Source: Candidatus Omnitrophota bacterium (GTDB lineage Bacteria; Omnitrophota; Gorgyraeia; Gygaellales; Profunditerraquicolaceae). Taken from it: DNA of 42,408 nt. The position numbers and the translations under genes are program-made. The notes beneath the pieces were generated by a model, which did no database searches, had not been told where the DNA came from, and worked only from the letters and a program-made list of their open reading frames with translations. Below are positions 23,113 through 29,682 of this stretch, piece after piece. Location: assembly GCA_028717885.1 (NCBI GenBank), contig JAQUMX010000001.1, positions 1 to 42,408 on the forward strand, in the 5' to 3' direction. Every line of letters begins with the position of its first letter. Positions within the stretch are counted from its first letter, which is position 1.

Positions 23113-24573
23113 TTAGATCTGTACCTCGCCCTTAGTCGCCGCGGCTTCCCATTTTCCTACCCCGGCCATAACATCCTGGAAACAGAGTTTTGCCAAAGGA
23201 TCGAAATTGCTTTCCATGATCCGGTTGATTCTTCCGGGCTTGGAGAAGAATTCGCGCATACACCAGGAGCCTAGCCTGCCTAATTCCTCGGTAGAAAGAT
23301 GGTCCGTAGGAATTACCGGGTGGAGAAAATCCCAGGTGCTAAAATCAACTGCCTTTGGATCAACCCATTTTTTCTTTAAGGCAATCCTCCACATCGGAGA
23401 ATTTGGCGCCGGCGTTACATAACCAATCCACAAAACATCCGGGTCAGCCTGGTCGGCAAATTCAAAACGTTGCTTGATGATAGCTTCGGTATCATAATCA
23501 AAACCCATCATAATATCCGCGACAATCGCAATATCGTTTCTACGTAAGATCTCAATAGTTTTTTTGATCTGATCAATCGTAGTGCCTTTGGCAATTCTCT
23601 TCAGTTCATCCTGAGTCGTAACTTCGATACCAAAGACGCCCATGAATAAACCGGTTTCTTTCATCAATGGTAGGATTGACTCGCAGTTTACCCAATCCAC
23701 AGCCCTGCCTAAAGAAACCCATTTAGTCGGGATATTCTTTTGCTTTTTCAAATTGCAGAATTTTTCCACTCTCTTTGGGTCAACATTGAAATTATCATCC
23801 TGGATGACTACTACTTTAACCCCGTATTTTTTATGTAAAAGCTCCAATTCTTCGATTACTCTTTCCGGTGATTTTGCCCGCCATTTTAAGAAGTCAGAAG
23901 GCGAACGTGGGTCAAACTGGTCCCATTCGTAACAAAATGTACATGCCGAAGGGCAGCCGCGGGAAGTAATCATGTCTACGAACGGCTTCCAATAGGTATG
24001 CCCCACATATTTGTCCATCGGGAACAAATCATATGCCGGTAAAGGCAGTAAATCCAGGTTCTGCATCAAGGGCTTATGCGGGCCCATAACGATCTCTCCA
24101 TCGATGCGCGAGGTGACACCCCCTACGTCTTTTAAACTTTTCTTTTTATCAATTGCCTCGATCAGATCGCCGAATGATTCCTCTTCGCCCATTACTACAA
24201 AATCCATTGCCGGATTTTCTTCCAGCGTGGGAACCGGCATAGCAGAATACCAAAGGCCGCCCATAATAATTTTTGTTTTGGGCAGTTTCTCTTTAATTCT
24301 TTTCGCGGCTTCTTTAAAATGGCGCAATACCCCGTATCCGCCGTAACCGTGGATCTGCTCGCCCATCACCACGACATCCGGGTTCTTTTCCACTACCTGC
24401 GCAATTAAATTATCCATAGGAATTTCCAAAGCCCTGCCGTCAATTACTGCCAGGTCTTCATAGCCACGCTCGCGGATATATGCTGCCCAGTGCGCATACA
24501 ATTGGTTCGGTGAACGATGGATTCCGTGTGTTGCCCAGGCACCTACTTTAGGCATAACAAATAAGATCTTCAT
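23113..24573 (-). CDS. Cobalamin-binding radical SAM enzyme
   Basis: 486 residues. Residues 1-140 form a B12-binding Rossmann-like domain (NPDVVVMGEQIHGYGGYGVL, KIIMGGLWYS). Residues about 195-420 form the radical SAM barrel with Cys207, Cys211 and Cys214 in GCPSACTFC, then VVVIQDDNFNVDP and IEVTTQDELKRIAKG. The layout is that of the BchE / P-methylase class, which methylates unreactive carbons or forms rings. Its start overlaps the KS-beta stop (TAATG), so it is tied to the synthase. The last codons (KGEVQI) are duplicated downstream by the repeat insertion. Confidence 0.92.
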   Translation of the reverse strand: MKILFVMPKVGAWATHGIHRSPNQLYAHWAAYIRERGYEDLAVIDGRALEIPMDNLIAQVVEKNPDVVVMGEQIHGYGGYGVLRHFKEAAKRIKEKLPKTKIIMGGLWYSAMPVPTLEENPAMDFVVMGEEESFGDLIEAIDKKKSLKDVGGVTSRIDGEIVMGPHKPLMQNLDLLPLPAYDLFPMDKYVGHTYWKPFVDMITSRGCPSACTFCYEWDQFDPRSPSDFLKWRAKSPERVIEELELLHKKYGVKVVVIQDDNFNVDPKRVEKFCNLKKQKNIPTKWVSLGRAVDWVNCESILPLMKETGLFMGVFGIEVTTQDELKRIAKGTTIDQIKKTIEILRRNDIAIVADIMMGFDYDTEAIIKQRFEFADQADPDVLWIGYVTPAPNSPMWRIALKKKWVDPKAVDFSTWDFLHPVIPTDHLSTEELGRLGSWCMREFFSKPGRINRIMESNFDPLAKLCFQDVMAGVGKWEAAATKGEVQI

Positions 24574-25808
24574 TATTTTTCTCCTTTCTCGATTACTGAT
24601 ACAGAATTAATCCCGCCTCTTCCGCGGGAAATCACTAATGCCTTATTAATCGTATGCTCCATTGCCTGGCCGCGGACATAATTCAATCCATCCAAATCAG
24701 GGTCATCCAGGTTTAACGTCGGAGCTACTAAATTATGCTCCATGGAAAGTACGGTAATAATTAAATCCAAAGCACCGGATGCGCCGAGTAAATTTCCAAA
24801 AGCTGACTTTGGGCAGCTGGCAGGGATTTTTTCCGCGCGCTTGCCAAAGACTGATTTGATGGCGCTAATTTCACTCTTATCCCAATCCGTAAGAGCTACT
24901 CCGTCCAAACTGATATAATCGATCTGCTCTTTATTTACTTTTGCATCGCTCAAAGCAATTTCAATTGCCCGGACTAATTCTTTTCCGCTTGCGTCCGGAT
25001 TGATCCGGTCTTTTCCGTCGCAAGTAGTGCCGTATCCCGTCACATATGCCCAAATATTCGCACCTCTTGCCTTTGCGCGCTGCTGCGGCTCTAAGACCAT
25101 GATCCCGGCGCCTTCGCCGATCACAAAGCCGTTGCGTTTACGGTCAAAAGGCCGGTATGCTGCTTGCGGATGGGCGTTATCTTCGGATAATCCGCCGTAA
25201 GTATTGCAGCATAATAGAGCATAAGGCGTAACCGGCGCTTCCATACCGCCGGCTAAAATCATATTTAATTTATTCTTGCTTAAAGTTTTACGGGCATAAC
25301 CGATTGCCTGCAAGGAACTGGCACGGTCCGCTACCACGGTTTTGCTAAAGCCTTTGATCCCGTAATAAATCGATACCTGGCCTTGCGGTGCAGCAGGAAA
25401 CCAGGCAGAAGCCATGTAAGGAGACACGCCTTCCCTGCCTTCTATATATAAATCGCGCAGTTCCGTCTCTGCATAAAGCCAGCCGCCGATAGCATTGCCT
25501 AAGAAAATCCCCACAAGATTCGGGTCTTCTTTCTTGATATCTATTCCGGCGTCAGTTAATGCCAGTTCCGAGGCAATCAAAGCCATATGCGAAAAGGCAT
25601 CCATCTTTTTTAGCAGGCGCTCGGAAATATTGCTGTATTTTTCCAGGTCATCGATTTGCCCGGCAATGTGCGAGGGGTATTTACTCGCATCAAAACGGGT
25701 GATTTCTTTAACAAAGGAACGGCCTGCCTTAACATTCGCCCAGAATTGCCTGCGGCCGATCCCTGAAGGAGCTACAACGCCAATTCCAGTAATTGCGATT
25801 TTTTCCAT
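24573..25808 (-). CDS. Chain-length factor (ketosynthase beta)
   Basis: 411 residues with a full ketosynthase fold but no catalytic residues. The active-site Cys is Arg162 (VVADRASSLQAIGYARK), the first His is Asp302 (YISLDGVAL) and the second is Asn339 (FGNLLGASGA); Lys334 remains. The DRASSLQA stretch aligns with the DQAGGLDA-type signature of actinobacterial chain-length factors, with Arg instead of their Gln. KS-beta pairs with KS-alpha and sets chain length. Its ATG directly abuts the KS-alpha stop, so the two subunits should be made in equal amounts. Confidence 0.88.
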   Translation of the reverse strand: MEKIAITGIGVVAPSGIGRRQFWANVKAGRSFVKEITRFDASKYPSHIAGQIDDLEKYSNISERLLKKMDAFSHMALIASELALTDAGIDIKKEDPNLVGIFLGNAIGGWLYAETELRDLYIEGREGVSPYMASAWFPAAPQGQVSIYYGIKGFSKTVVADRASSLQAIGYARKTLSKNKLNMILAGGMEAPVTPYALLCCNTYGGLSEDNAHPQAAYRPFDRKRNGFVIGEGAGIMVLEPQQRAKARGANIWAYVTGYGTTCDGKDRINPDASGKELVRAIEIALSDAKVNKEQIDYISLDGVALTDWDKSEISAIKSVFGKRAEKIPASCPKSAFGNLLGASGALDLIITVLSMEHNLVAPTLNLDDPDLDGLNYVRGQAMEHTINKALVISRGRGGINSVSVIEKGEK

Positions 25809-27071
25809 TTATCCCTCAAACCTTCTGATAATTAACGCGGAGTGGACCCCTGAAAAACCGCTGCTGGTTTTTATGATCACATCGACCTTCTTAGCCCTGG
25901 CTTCGTTGGGAATGTAATCCAGGTCGCAAAGCGGATCGCGTTCTTTTTGATTGATTGTCGGAGGAAGCAAATTTTGCGCGAAAATTTGCGAACAGATCGT
26001 TAGCTCCACTGCATTTGCCGCAGCCAAAGGATGCCCGATCATTGACTTTAAGGAACTTGCCGGTAATTTATAAGCATAATCCCCGAATATTGTTTTGTAA
26101 GCTGCGGTCTCGAAAATATCATTCATCCGCGTAGAAGAACCGTGTGCGTTAATATAATCAATTTCTGCAGGTTTTACCCCGGCATCTTTTAAGGCTAAAC
26201 TAATACAGCTGGCCATGGCAGTCCCGTCTGCCGGCAAATCTGTCATATGAAAGGCATTGCAACTGGTGCCAAACCCGAGTACTTCCGCATAAATATAGGC
26301 ATTACGCTTCAGTGCGTGATTTAATTCCTCAAGGATTAAAATTCCTGCCCCTTCGGAAAGCACAAAGCCGTCGCGGCCTTTATCAAAAGGGCGCGATGCC
26401 TCTTCCGGATGGTCGTTGCGGCTGGATAAAACATTGACCACGTCAAACGCTCCGAAAGTAATCGGCGTAATCGGCGCTTCCGCTGCTCCGCAAACCATAA
26501 TATCCTGCTCGCCATCCTGAATAGTTTCCAAGCCAAACCCGAGCGAATCAGTCCCGGCAGTGCAGCCGGTAGAAAGCGTATTACAGACGCCTTTTAAATG
26601 GTAACGGCTGGAGATCTCTATCGAAGGAGTATTGAACATCGCTGCGTCATAAAGATCAGGCCGTACCTTGGAAGGATCGATGGGGTTTTTCCCGTCGTCC
26701 GTAACCAGAGCAAATTCTTCTTCCATATATTTTGTGCCGCAGATGGCATTGGCTAAACAAACCCCTATGCGTTGCGGGTCAATTTTAGAAAAATCGAATT
26801 TTGCGTCCGCAATCGCCATATCCGCAGCCACTACCCCAAACTGCACATACCTATCCATGCGTACGGCCTCTTCGTGAGTTAAACCCAGTTTAAAAGGGTC
26901 AAAGTCGCGCACTTCGGCGGCGATCTTGGTGTTAAATACCGAGACATCAAAACCATCGACGCGCTTTACCCCGGATTTTCCGGATATAAATGCATTCCAG
27001 GCATTCTCCTTGCCGATGCCGTTAGGAGAAACCACTCCAATACCAGTAATTACTACTCTGCGTTTTGCCAT
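25809..27071 (-). CDS. Type II polyketide ketosynthase alpha
   Basis: 420 residues, catalytically complete: Cys170 in LSTGCTAGTDSLG, His310 in NAHGSSTRMND, Lys342 and His347 in SLKSMIGHPLAAANA. The TGCTAGTDSLG active-site context is closer to polyketide KS-alpha (TGCTSGLDS) than to FabF (TACTSGVHN). It condenses malonyl-ACP units in a heterodimer with the KS-beta encoded next. It lies 1 bp after the TIGR04076-like gene. Malonyl-CoA could come from the acetyl-CoA carboxylase whose accA lies 4 kb upstream. Confidence 0.9.
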   Translation of the reverse strand: MAKRRVVITGIGVVSPNGIGKENAWNAFISGKSGVKRVDGFDVSVFNTKIAAEVRDFDPFKLGLTHEEAVRMDRYVQFGVVAADMAIADAKFDFSKIDPQRIGVCLANAICGTKYMEEEFALVTDDGKNPIDPSKVRPDLYDAAMFNTPSIEISSRYHLKGVCNTLSTGCTAGTDSLGFGLETIQDGEQDIMVCGAAEAPITPITFGAFDVVNVLSSRNDHPEEASRPFDKGRDGFVLSEGAGILILEELNHALKRNAYIYAEVLGFGTSCNAFHMTDLPADGTAMASCISLALKDAGVKPAEIDYINAHGSSTRMNDIFETAAYKTIFGDYAYKLPASSLKSMIGHPLAAANAVELTICSQIFAQNLLPPTINQKERDPLCDLDYIPNEARAKKVDVIIKTSSGFSGVHSALIIRRFEG

Positions 27072-27072
27072 T

Positions 27073-27666
27073 TTATTTTTCCTCTATTCTCGTTACCTTA
27101 AATACGATATTGCCGCCGTCCGGGCAAGTAACCGTATCGATCGAATCCGGATTATCCATAAAAAAGAATTTTGCCCCGAAATTAAGCGCGAAAAGCGCAG
27201 GGAATGCGCAATGAAAAGCTGCGCCGCAAAAACCGGGAATGCATTTTAAGCCTTGAGTTTCCCACTTATCGCCGACCTTGTAACCAAAAGTGCATTTACC
27301 CGTAGCCTTGACCACTTCAATAACCATTTTTTTGGGGTTCGGGCCTTTAAAATTAGGGTCCTTCGGGATTACCTGTGGCTTTCCTAAACCGTCGAGGATC
27401 TCAGCCTGAAATTCCAGTTTTCCGCCGTCCGGGCAAGTAACCAGCAAAGAACGCTGGTTGCCGCGAAAAGGAAAGCAGGACCCGAAACTTAAAGCATAAA
27501 TTACCGGGAATAAAGCATGCGCCAGCCCCAGGCAGAAGAATTTCGGCGGATGGGTAAAATCTTCCAGGATCAACTCATCGCCTTGTTTGTATCCATGGTA
27601 ACAAACGCCGTCAACTTTCGTGACGGTAAGTTTTAATTTAGGAAACGGTGTATTTACTTCGCCCAT
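27073..27666 (-). CDS. Duplicated TIGR04076-like Cys-rich protein
   Basis: 197 residues made of two homologous halves, about 10-94 and 112-196. Both contain a Gly-Tyr-Lys-x-Gly-Asp element (HGYKQGDE, FGYKVGDK), a Cys near FFCLG/GFCG, a hydrophobic HALFPVIYALSFG / HCAFPALFALNFG segment and the identical VTCPDGG. TIGR04076 proteins are usually about 90-residue single copies of unknown function. There is no signal peptide. Position between a reductase and KS-alpha links it to the polyketide pathway; a redox or metal role through the conserved Cys is only a suggestion. Confidence 0.72.
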   Translation of the reverse strand: MGEVNTPFPKLKLTVTKVDGVCYHGYKQGDELILEDFTHPPKFFCLGLAHALFPVIYALSFGSCFPFRGNQRSLLVTCPDGGKLEFQAEILDGLGKPQVIPKDPNFKGPNPKKMVIEVVKATGKCTFGYKVGDKWETQGLKCIPGFCGAAFHCAFPALFALNFGAKFFFMDNPDSIDTVTCPDGGNIVFKVTRIEEK

Positions 27667-27667
27667 T

Positions 27668-28672
27668 TTAATTGTATAAATTTTTTGTAGAAGCGACCAA
27701 TTCTTCTTTAGTAAAGAATTTTTTGCCTTGCTCCACTTGATGCACCATTGCCACTAATTTTTCGTTTAAAGGTGCCGTTATATTGTTGGCCCTGGCGATA
27801 TTCACGAACTCTCCGTTGATATAATCGATTTCCGAAACCTTGCCTCTCTTGATGCTTTGCAAGATCGACCCGTATAAAGGCTCTTTGCTTAAATTCTTCA
27901 TAATCCCGGAAAAAATCTTTGCCCCTTCTTCACTCGGCAATGCAGCGAGTTTTTGTAACCTCTCCAAGGGAAAATCCGGCAAAGAAACCAGGCTAACCCC
28001 TGCTTTCTGCATTACCGACAGGCCTTCCTTCCAAATCGCGATACTGATTTTACTAATCTCGAGATCGCTAAAAGACTCCTGCATACTTAAGCCTAAAATT
28101 GCCGCGACACAATTATTGGCATTCACAAAAATCTTTAAGTATTTCATCCCCGATAATTCTTCCGCCACTATCGTCGGGAAAACCTGATTCATCAACGAGG
28201 CAACTTCAACTGTCTGGGCGTCATTTTTGCCGAAAATTTTCCCTAAAATCCAACTGCCTTCGAAGTTATGGGTAATTTTGCCCGGCTCTAAAAGGGTAGC
28301 TCCAAACATTACGATGCTGGAAATAATTTTTTCCTTCCCGATAAAACGCGCAGCCAAATTATCCGCGGCCACTCCGTTTTGAGTAGTCAGGATAACTGTG
28401 TTTTTTAAAAATGGCAAATTTTCCTGAAAAACTTTTTCGATATCCTGGGTTTTGGTACAGATGATTGCCAAATCAGGTTGGCTAAAAAGCTTTTCGCTAA
28501 TTTCCACCCTGGGGTTAAGGCTACCTCTTGCCCCGGAAATTAAAATACCTTTATCCCTGATTGCCTTTACCGAATCCGCATGTCCGGTTAGACAAACATC
28601 CAGGCTTTTTTCCTTTAAATAGCCTGCTACTAGTCCGCCGATTGCTCCGGCACCGATTACCGCAATTTTCAC
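27668..28672 (-). CDS. Ketopantoate-reductase-like (ApbA/PanE) oxidoreductase
   Basis: 334 residues, GTG start following GGCAGGAAATAG. N-terminal NADPH-binding motif AVIGAGAIGGLVAGYL, then IICTKTQD, TTQNGVAADN and VMFGATLLEPG. The C-terminal helical domain has KYLKIFVNANNCVAAILG with the family's catalytic Lys region. PanE reduces 2-ketopantoate for CoA synthesis, but the family has many paralogues. Its place inside the polyketide operon suggests either reduction of a pathway keto-acid or provision of pantetheine; the former seems more likely. Confidence 0.82.
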   Translation of the reverse strand: MKIAVIGAGAIGGLVAGYLKEKSLDVCLTGHADSVKAIRDKGILISGARGSLNPRVEISEKLFSQPDLAIICTKTQDIEKVFQENLPFLKNTVILTTQNGVAADNLAARFIGKEKIISSIVMFGATLLEPGKITHNFEGSWILGKIFGKNDAQTVEVASLMNQVFPTIVAEELSGMKYLKIFVNANNCVAAILGLSMQESFSDLEISKISIAIWKEGLSVMQKAGVSLVSLPDFPLERLQKLAALPSEEGAKIFSGIMKNLSKEPLYGSILQSIKRGKVSEIDYINGEFVNIARANNITAPLNEKLVAMVHQVEQGKKFFTKEELVASTKNLYN

Positions 28673-28942
28673 CTATTTCCTGCCGTTCTTGGGGAAACCG
28701 TACTTTTTATAATCAAACCCGTTTTGCTCTAGGAGCCTAATCATCATACTGTAAAAAGGGCTCGGTACGTCAGAGAAAAACGCACCCACCACATCCTGCT
28801 CTTCTACTTGTAAAGCCTTGCGGGATATTGCGTTTTCTTCCGCCTTTAAAGTGACCGCGTTCTCGGTAATGCCGCGGTGAAAGACCGGGATCTTAGCAAT
28901 CATTACTTTGAATTTTTCTTGTACTTGCGGGTTCCATTCCAT
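28673..28942 (-). CDS. Small PCP_red-like protein, first gene of the polyketide operon
   Basis: 89 residues. WNPQVQEKFKVMIAKIPVFHRGITENAV, then ISRKALQVEEQDVVGAFF resembles the PCP_red domain (W, KIP-F-R, E-A-A pattern) found at the C-terminus of light-independent protochlorophyllide reductase subunit B and as a free-standing protein in other bacteria. The ATG at 28942 is chosen because GGAGG lies 9 nt upstream; a TTG-initiated longer frame would run through a hairpin. Its TAG is directly followed by the GTG of the reductase gene. Function outside chlorophyll synthesis is unknown. Confidence 0.6.
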   Translation of the reverse strand: MEWNPQVQEKFKVMIAKIPVFHRGITENAVTLKAEENAISRKALQVEEQDVVGAFFSDVPSPFYSMMIRLLEQNGFDYKKYGFPKNGRK

Positions 28943-28963
28943 TAATGACAACCTCCGTATGAG

Positions 28964-28988
28964 ATCCTTGACACTGCGTGTCAAGGAT
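28964..28988 (-). promoter_or_regulatory. Leader hairpin (module B) of polyketide operon
   Basis: ATCCTTGACAC (28964-28974) and GTGTCAAGGAT (28978-28988) pair perfectly around a 3-nt loop. The hairpin lies 7 nt upstream of the GGAGG ribosome-binding site of the first gene and follows the sequence CCGAATTT, paralleled by CCGAACTT before the accA hairpin. Confidence 0.65.
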
Positions 28989-28994
28989 AAATTC

Positions 28995-29056
28995 GGCCAG
29001 ATAAGTTATGTCACCTGGTATATTTACTAGGGTTCCATAACTTATGGCCTCACTTA
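28995..29056 (-). promoter_or_regulatory. Leader hairpin (module A) of polyketide operon
   Basis: Arms ATAAGTTATG (29001-29010) and CATAACTTAT (29036-29045), with an inner stem CCTGGTA / TACTAGG. Read on the minus strand the element begins ACTAAGTGAGG and ends GACATAACTTATC; nearly the same start and end occur in the accA leader at 31781-31845 around a different inner stem. Confidence 0.65.
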
Positions 29057-29070
29057 GTAAAATTTTACTA
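29055..29070. promoter_or_regulatory. 16-bp palindrome next to the operon start point
   Basis: TAGTAAAATTTTACTA is a perfect palindrome about 9-24 nt downstream of the predicted transcription start. Position and symmetry are those of a repressor operator; no cognate regulator is identified. Confidence 0.45.
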
Positions 29071-29085
29071 TTTAAATTTTTTTAT

Positions 29086-29114
29086 ATTATAAAACATAGA
29101 TTGCTATTTGTCAA
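29086..29114 (-). promoter_or_regulatory. Consensus sigma-70-type promoter of the polyketide operon
   Basis: On the minus strand TTGACA (29109-29114), exactly 17 nt, TATAAT (29086-29091): a perfect match to both boxes and spacing. The predicted start is near 29079, giving a leader of about 137 nt before the ATG at 28942. It lies directly after the flavodoxin stop codon, so it separates the two transcription units. Confidence 0.82.
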
Positions 29115-29126
29115 TTAAATTTTCGG

Positions 29127-29636
29127 TTATTTTAAGGCCAAGGGCGGGATAGAAACTTTCTCCAAGGCAGTTGTAATTGCCTTGACTACAAACTCTTCTT
29201 GCTGGGCTTTTTCCCAAGGCACATATACCGGGACAACCAGGGGATGGCCTTTACGTTTTACCAGCTTATTCACAAAATCAAAACAAGTAACGGCGCTGAC
29301 CTCCATCCCATAAACAAAAAAGCAGATGATAATTTTGTTATCGATGTTCTTGCATAAATGCAGGTATTTAGTTACCGGGGCAGAAGGCCGCCCTCCCCAT
29401 ACCGGAACTCCTAAACATAAAATATCGTAGCCCTTTAGGTCCAAAGGCACGGGGGCTAAACGCACTAAATCCGGATAAAGCCGGTAAAATGCGCGCTTTA
29501 ACAAGCCCTGGCGCGGTTTCTGATACTCCAATTCATAGGTATCTACCGTGCCTAATTTGCTGAGTGCTTCCTGAAAAGCCAAAGCCACATTATAGGTATG
29601 GCCATAATGCGAATAATAAACCAATAAGGTCTTCAT
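29127..29636 (-). CDS. Flavodoxin-family protein
   Basis: 169 residues, flavodoxin fold. The FMN phosphate-binding loop is YYSHYGHTYNVA, followed by YDILCLGVPVWGGRPSAPVTKYL (isoalloxazine-binding loop) and KIIICFFVYG. It may act as a low-potential electron carrier or an NADPH-quinone-type flavoprotein. It lies immediately upstream of the polyketide operon promoter in the same direction; radical SAM enzymes such as the two in that operon need such a donor, but a dedicated link is only inferred. Confidence 0.85.
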   Translation of the reverse strand: MKTLLVYYSHYGHTYNVALAFQEALSKLGTVDTYELEYQKPRQGLLKRAFYRLYPDLVRLAPVPLDLKGYDILCLGVPVWGGRPSAPVTKYLHLCKNIDNKIIICFFVYGMEVSAVTCFDFVNKLVKRKGHPLVVPVYVPWEKAQQEEFVVKAITTALEKVSIPPLALK

Positions 29637-29682
29637 GATGGATTATATTGTACTCGGAAACCGGCCAATATCCAGAAAAAAA

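Noticed and set aside
24573-27071. Two FabF-type enzymes of fatty-acid synthesis
   Set aside because: KS-beta lacks Cys and both His, and the pair abuts with ACP, aromatase-cyclase and HxGTHxD cyclase genes, which fits type II polyketide rather than fatty-acid synthesis.
22773-28672. Ladderane-type lipid cluster
   Set aside because: It has ketosynthases, ACP and a radical SAM enzyme, but no desaturase-like (CrtI) gene, no dehydratase set, and there are aromatising cyclases instead.
28943-29079. Known riboswitch (cobalamin, SAM, others) in the polyketide leader
   Set aside because: No recognised core motif such as a B12 box is seen; only simple hairpins shared with accA and rpsT leaders.
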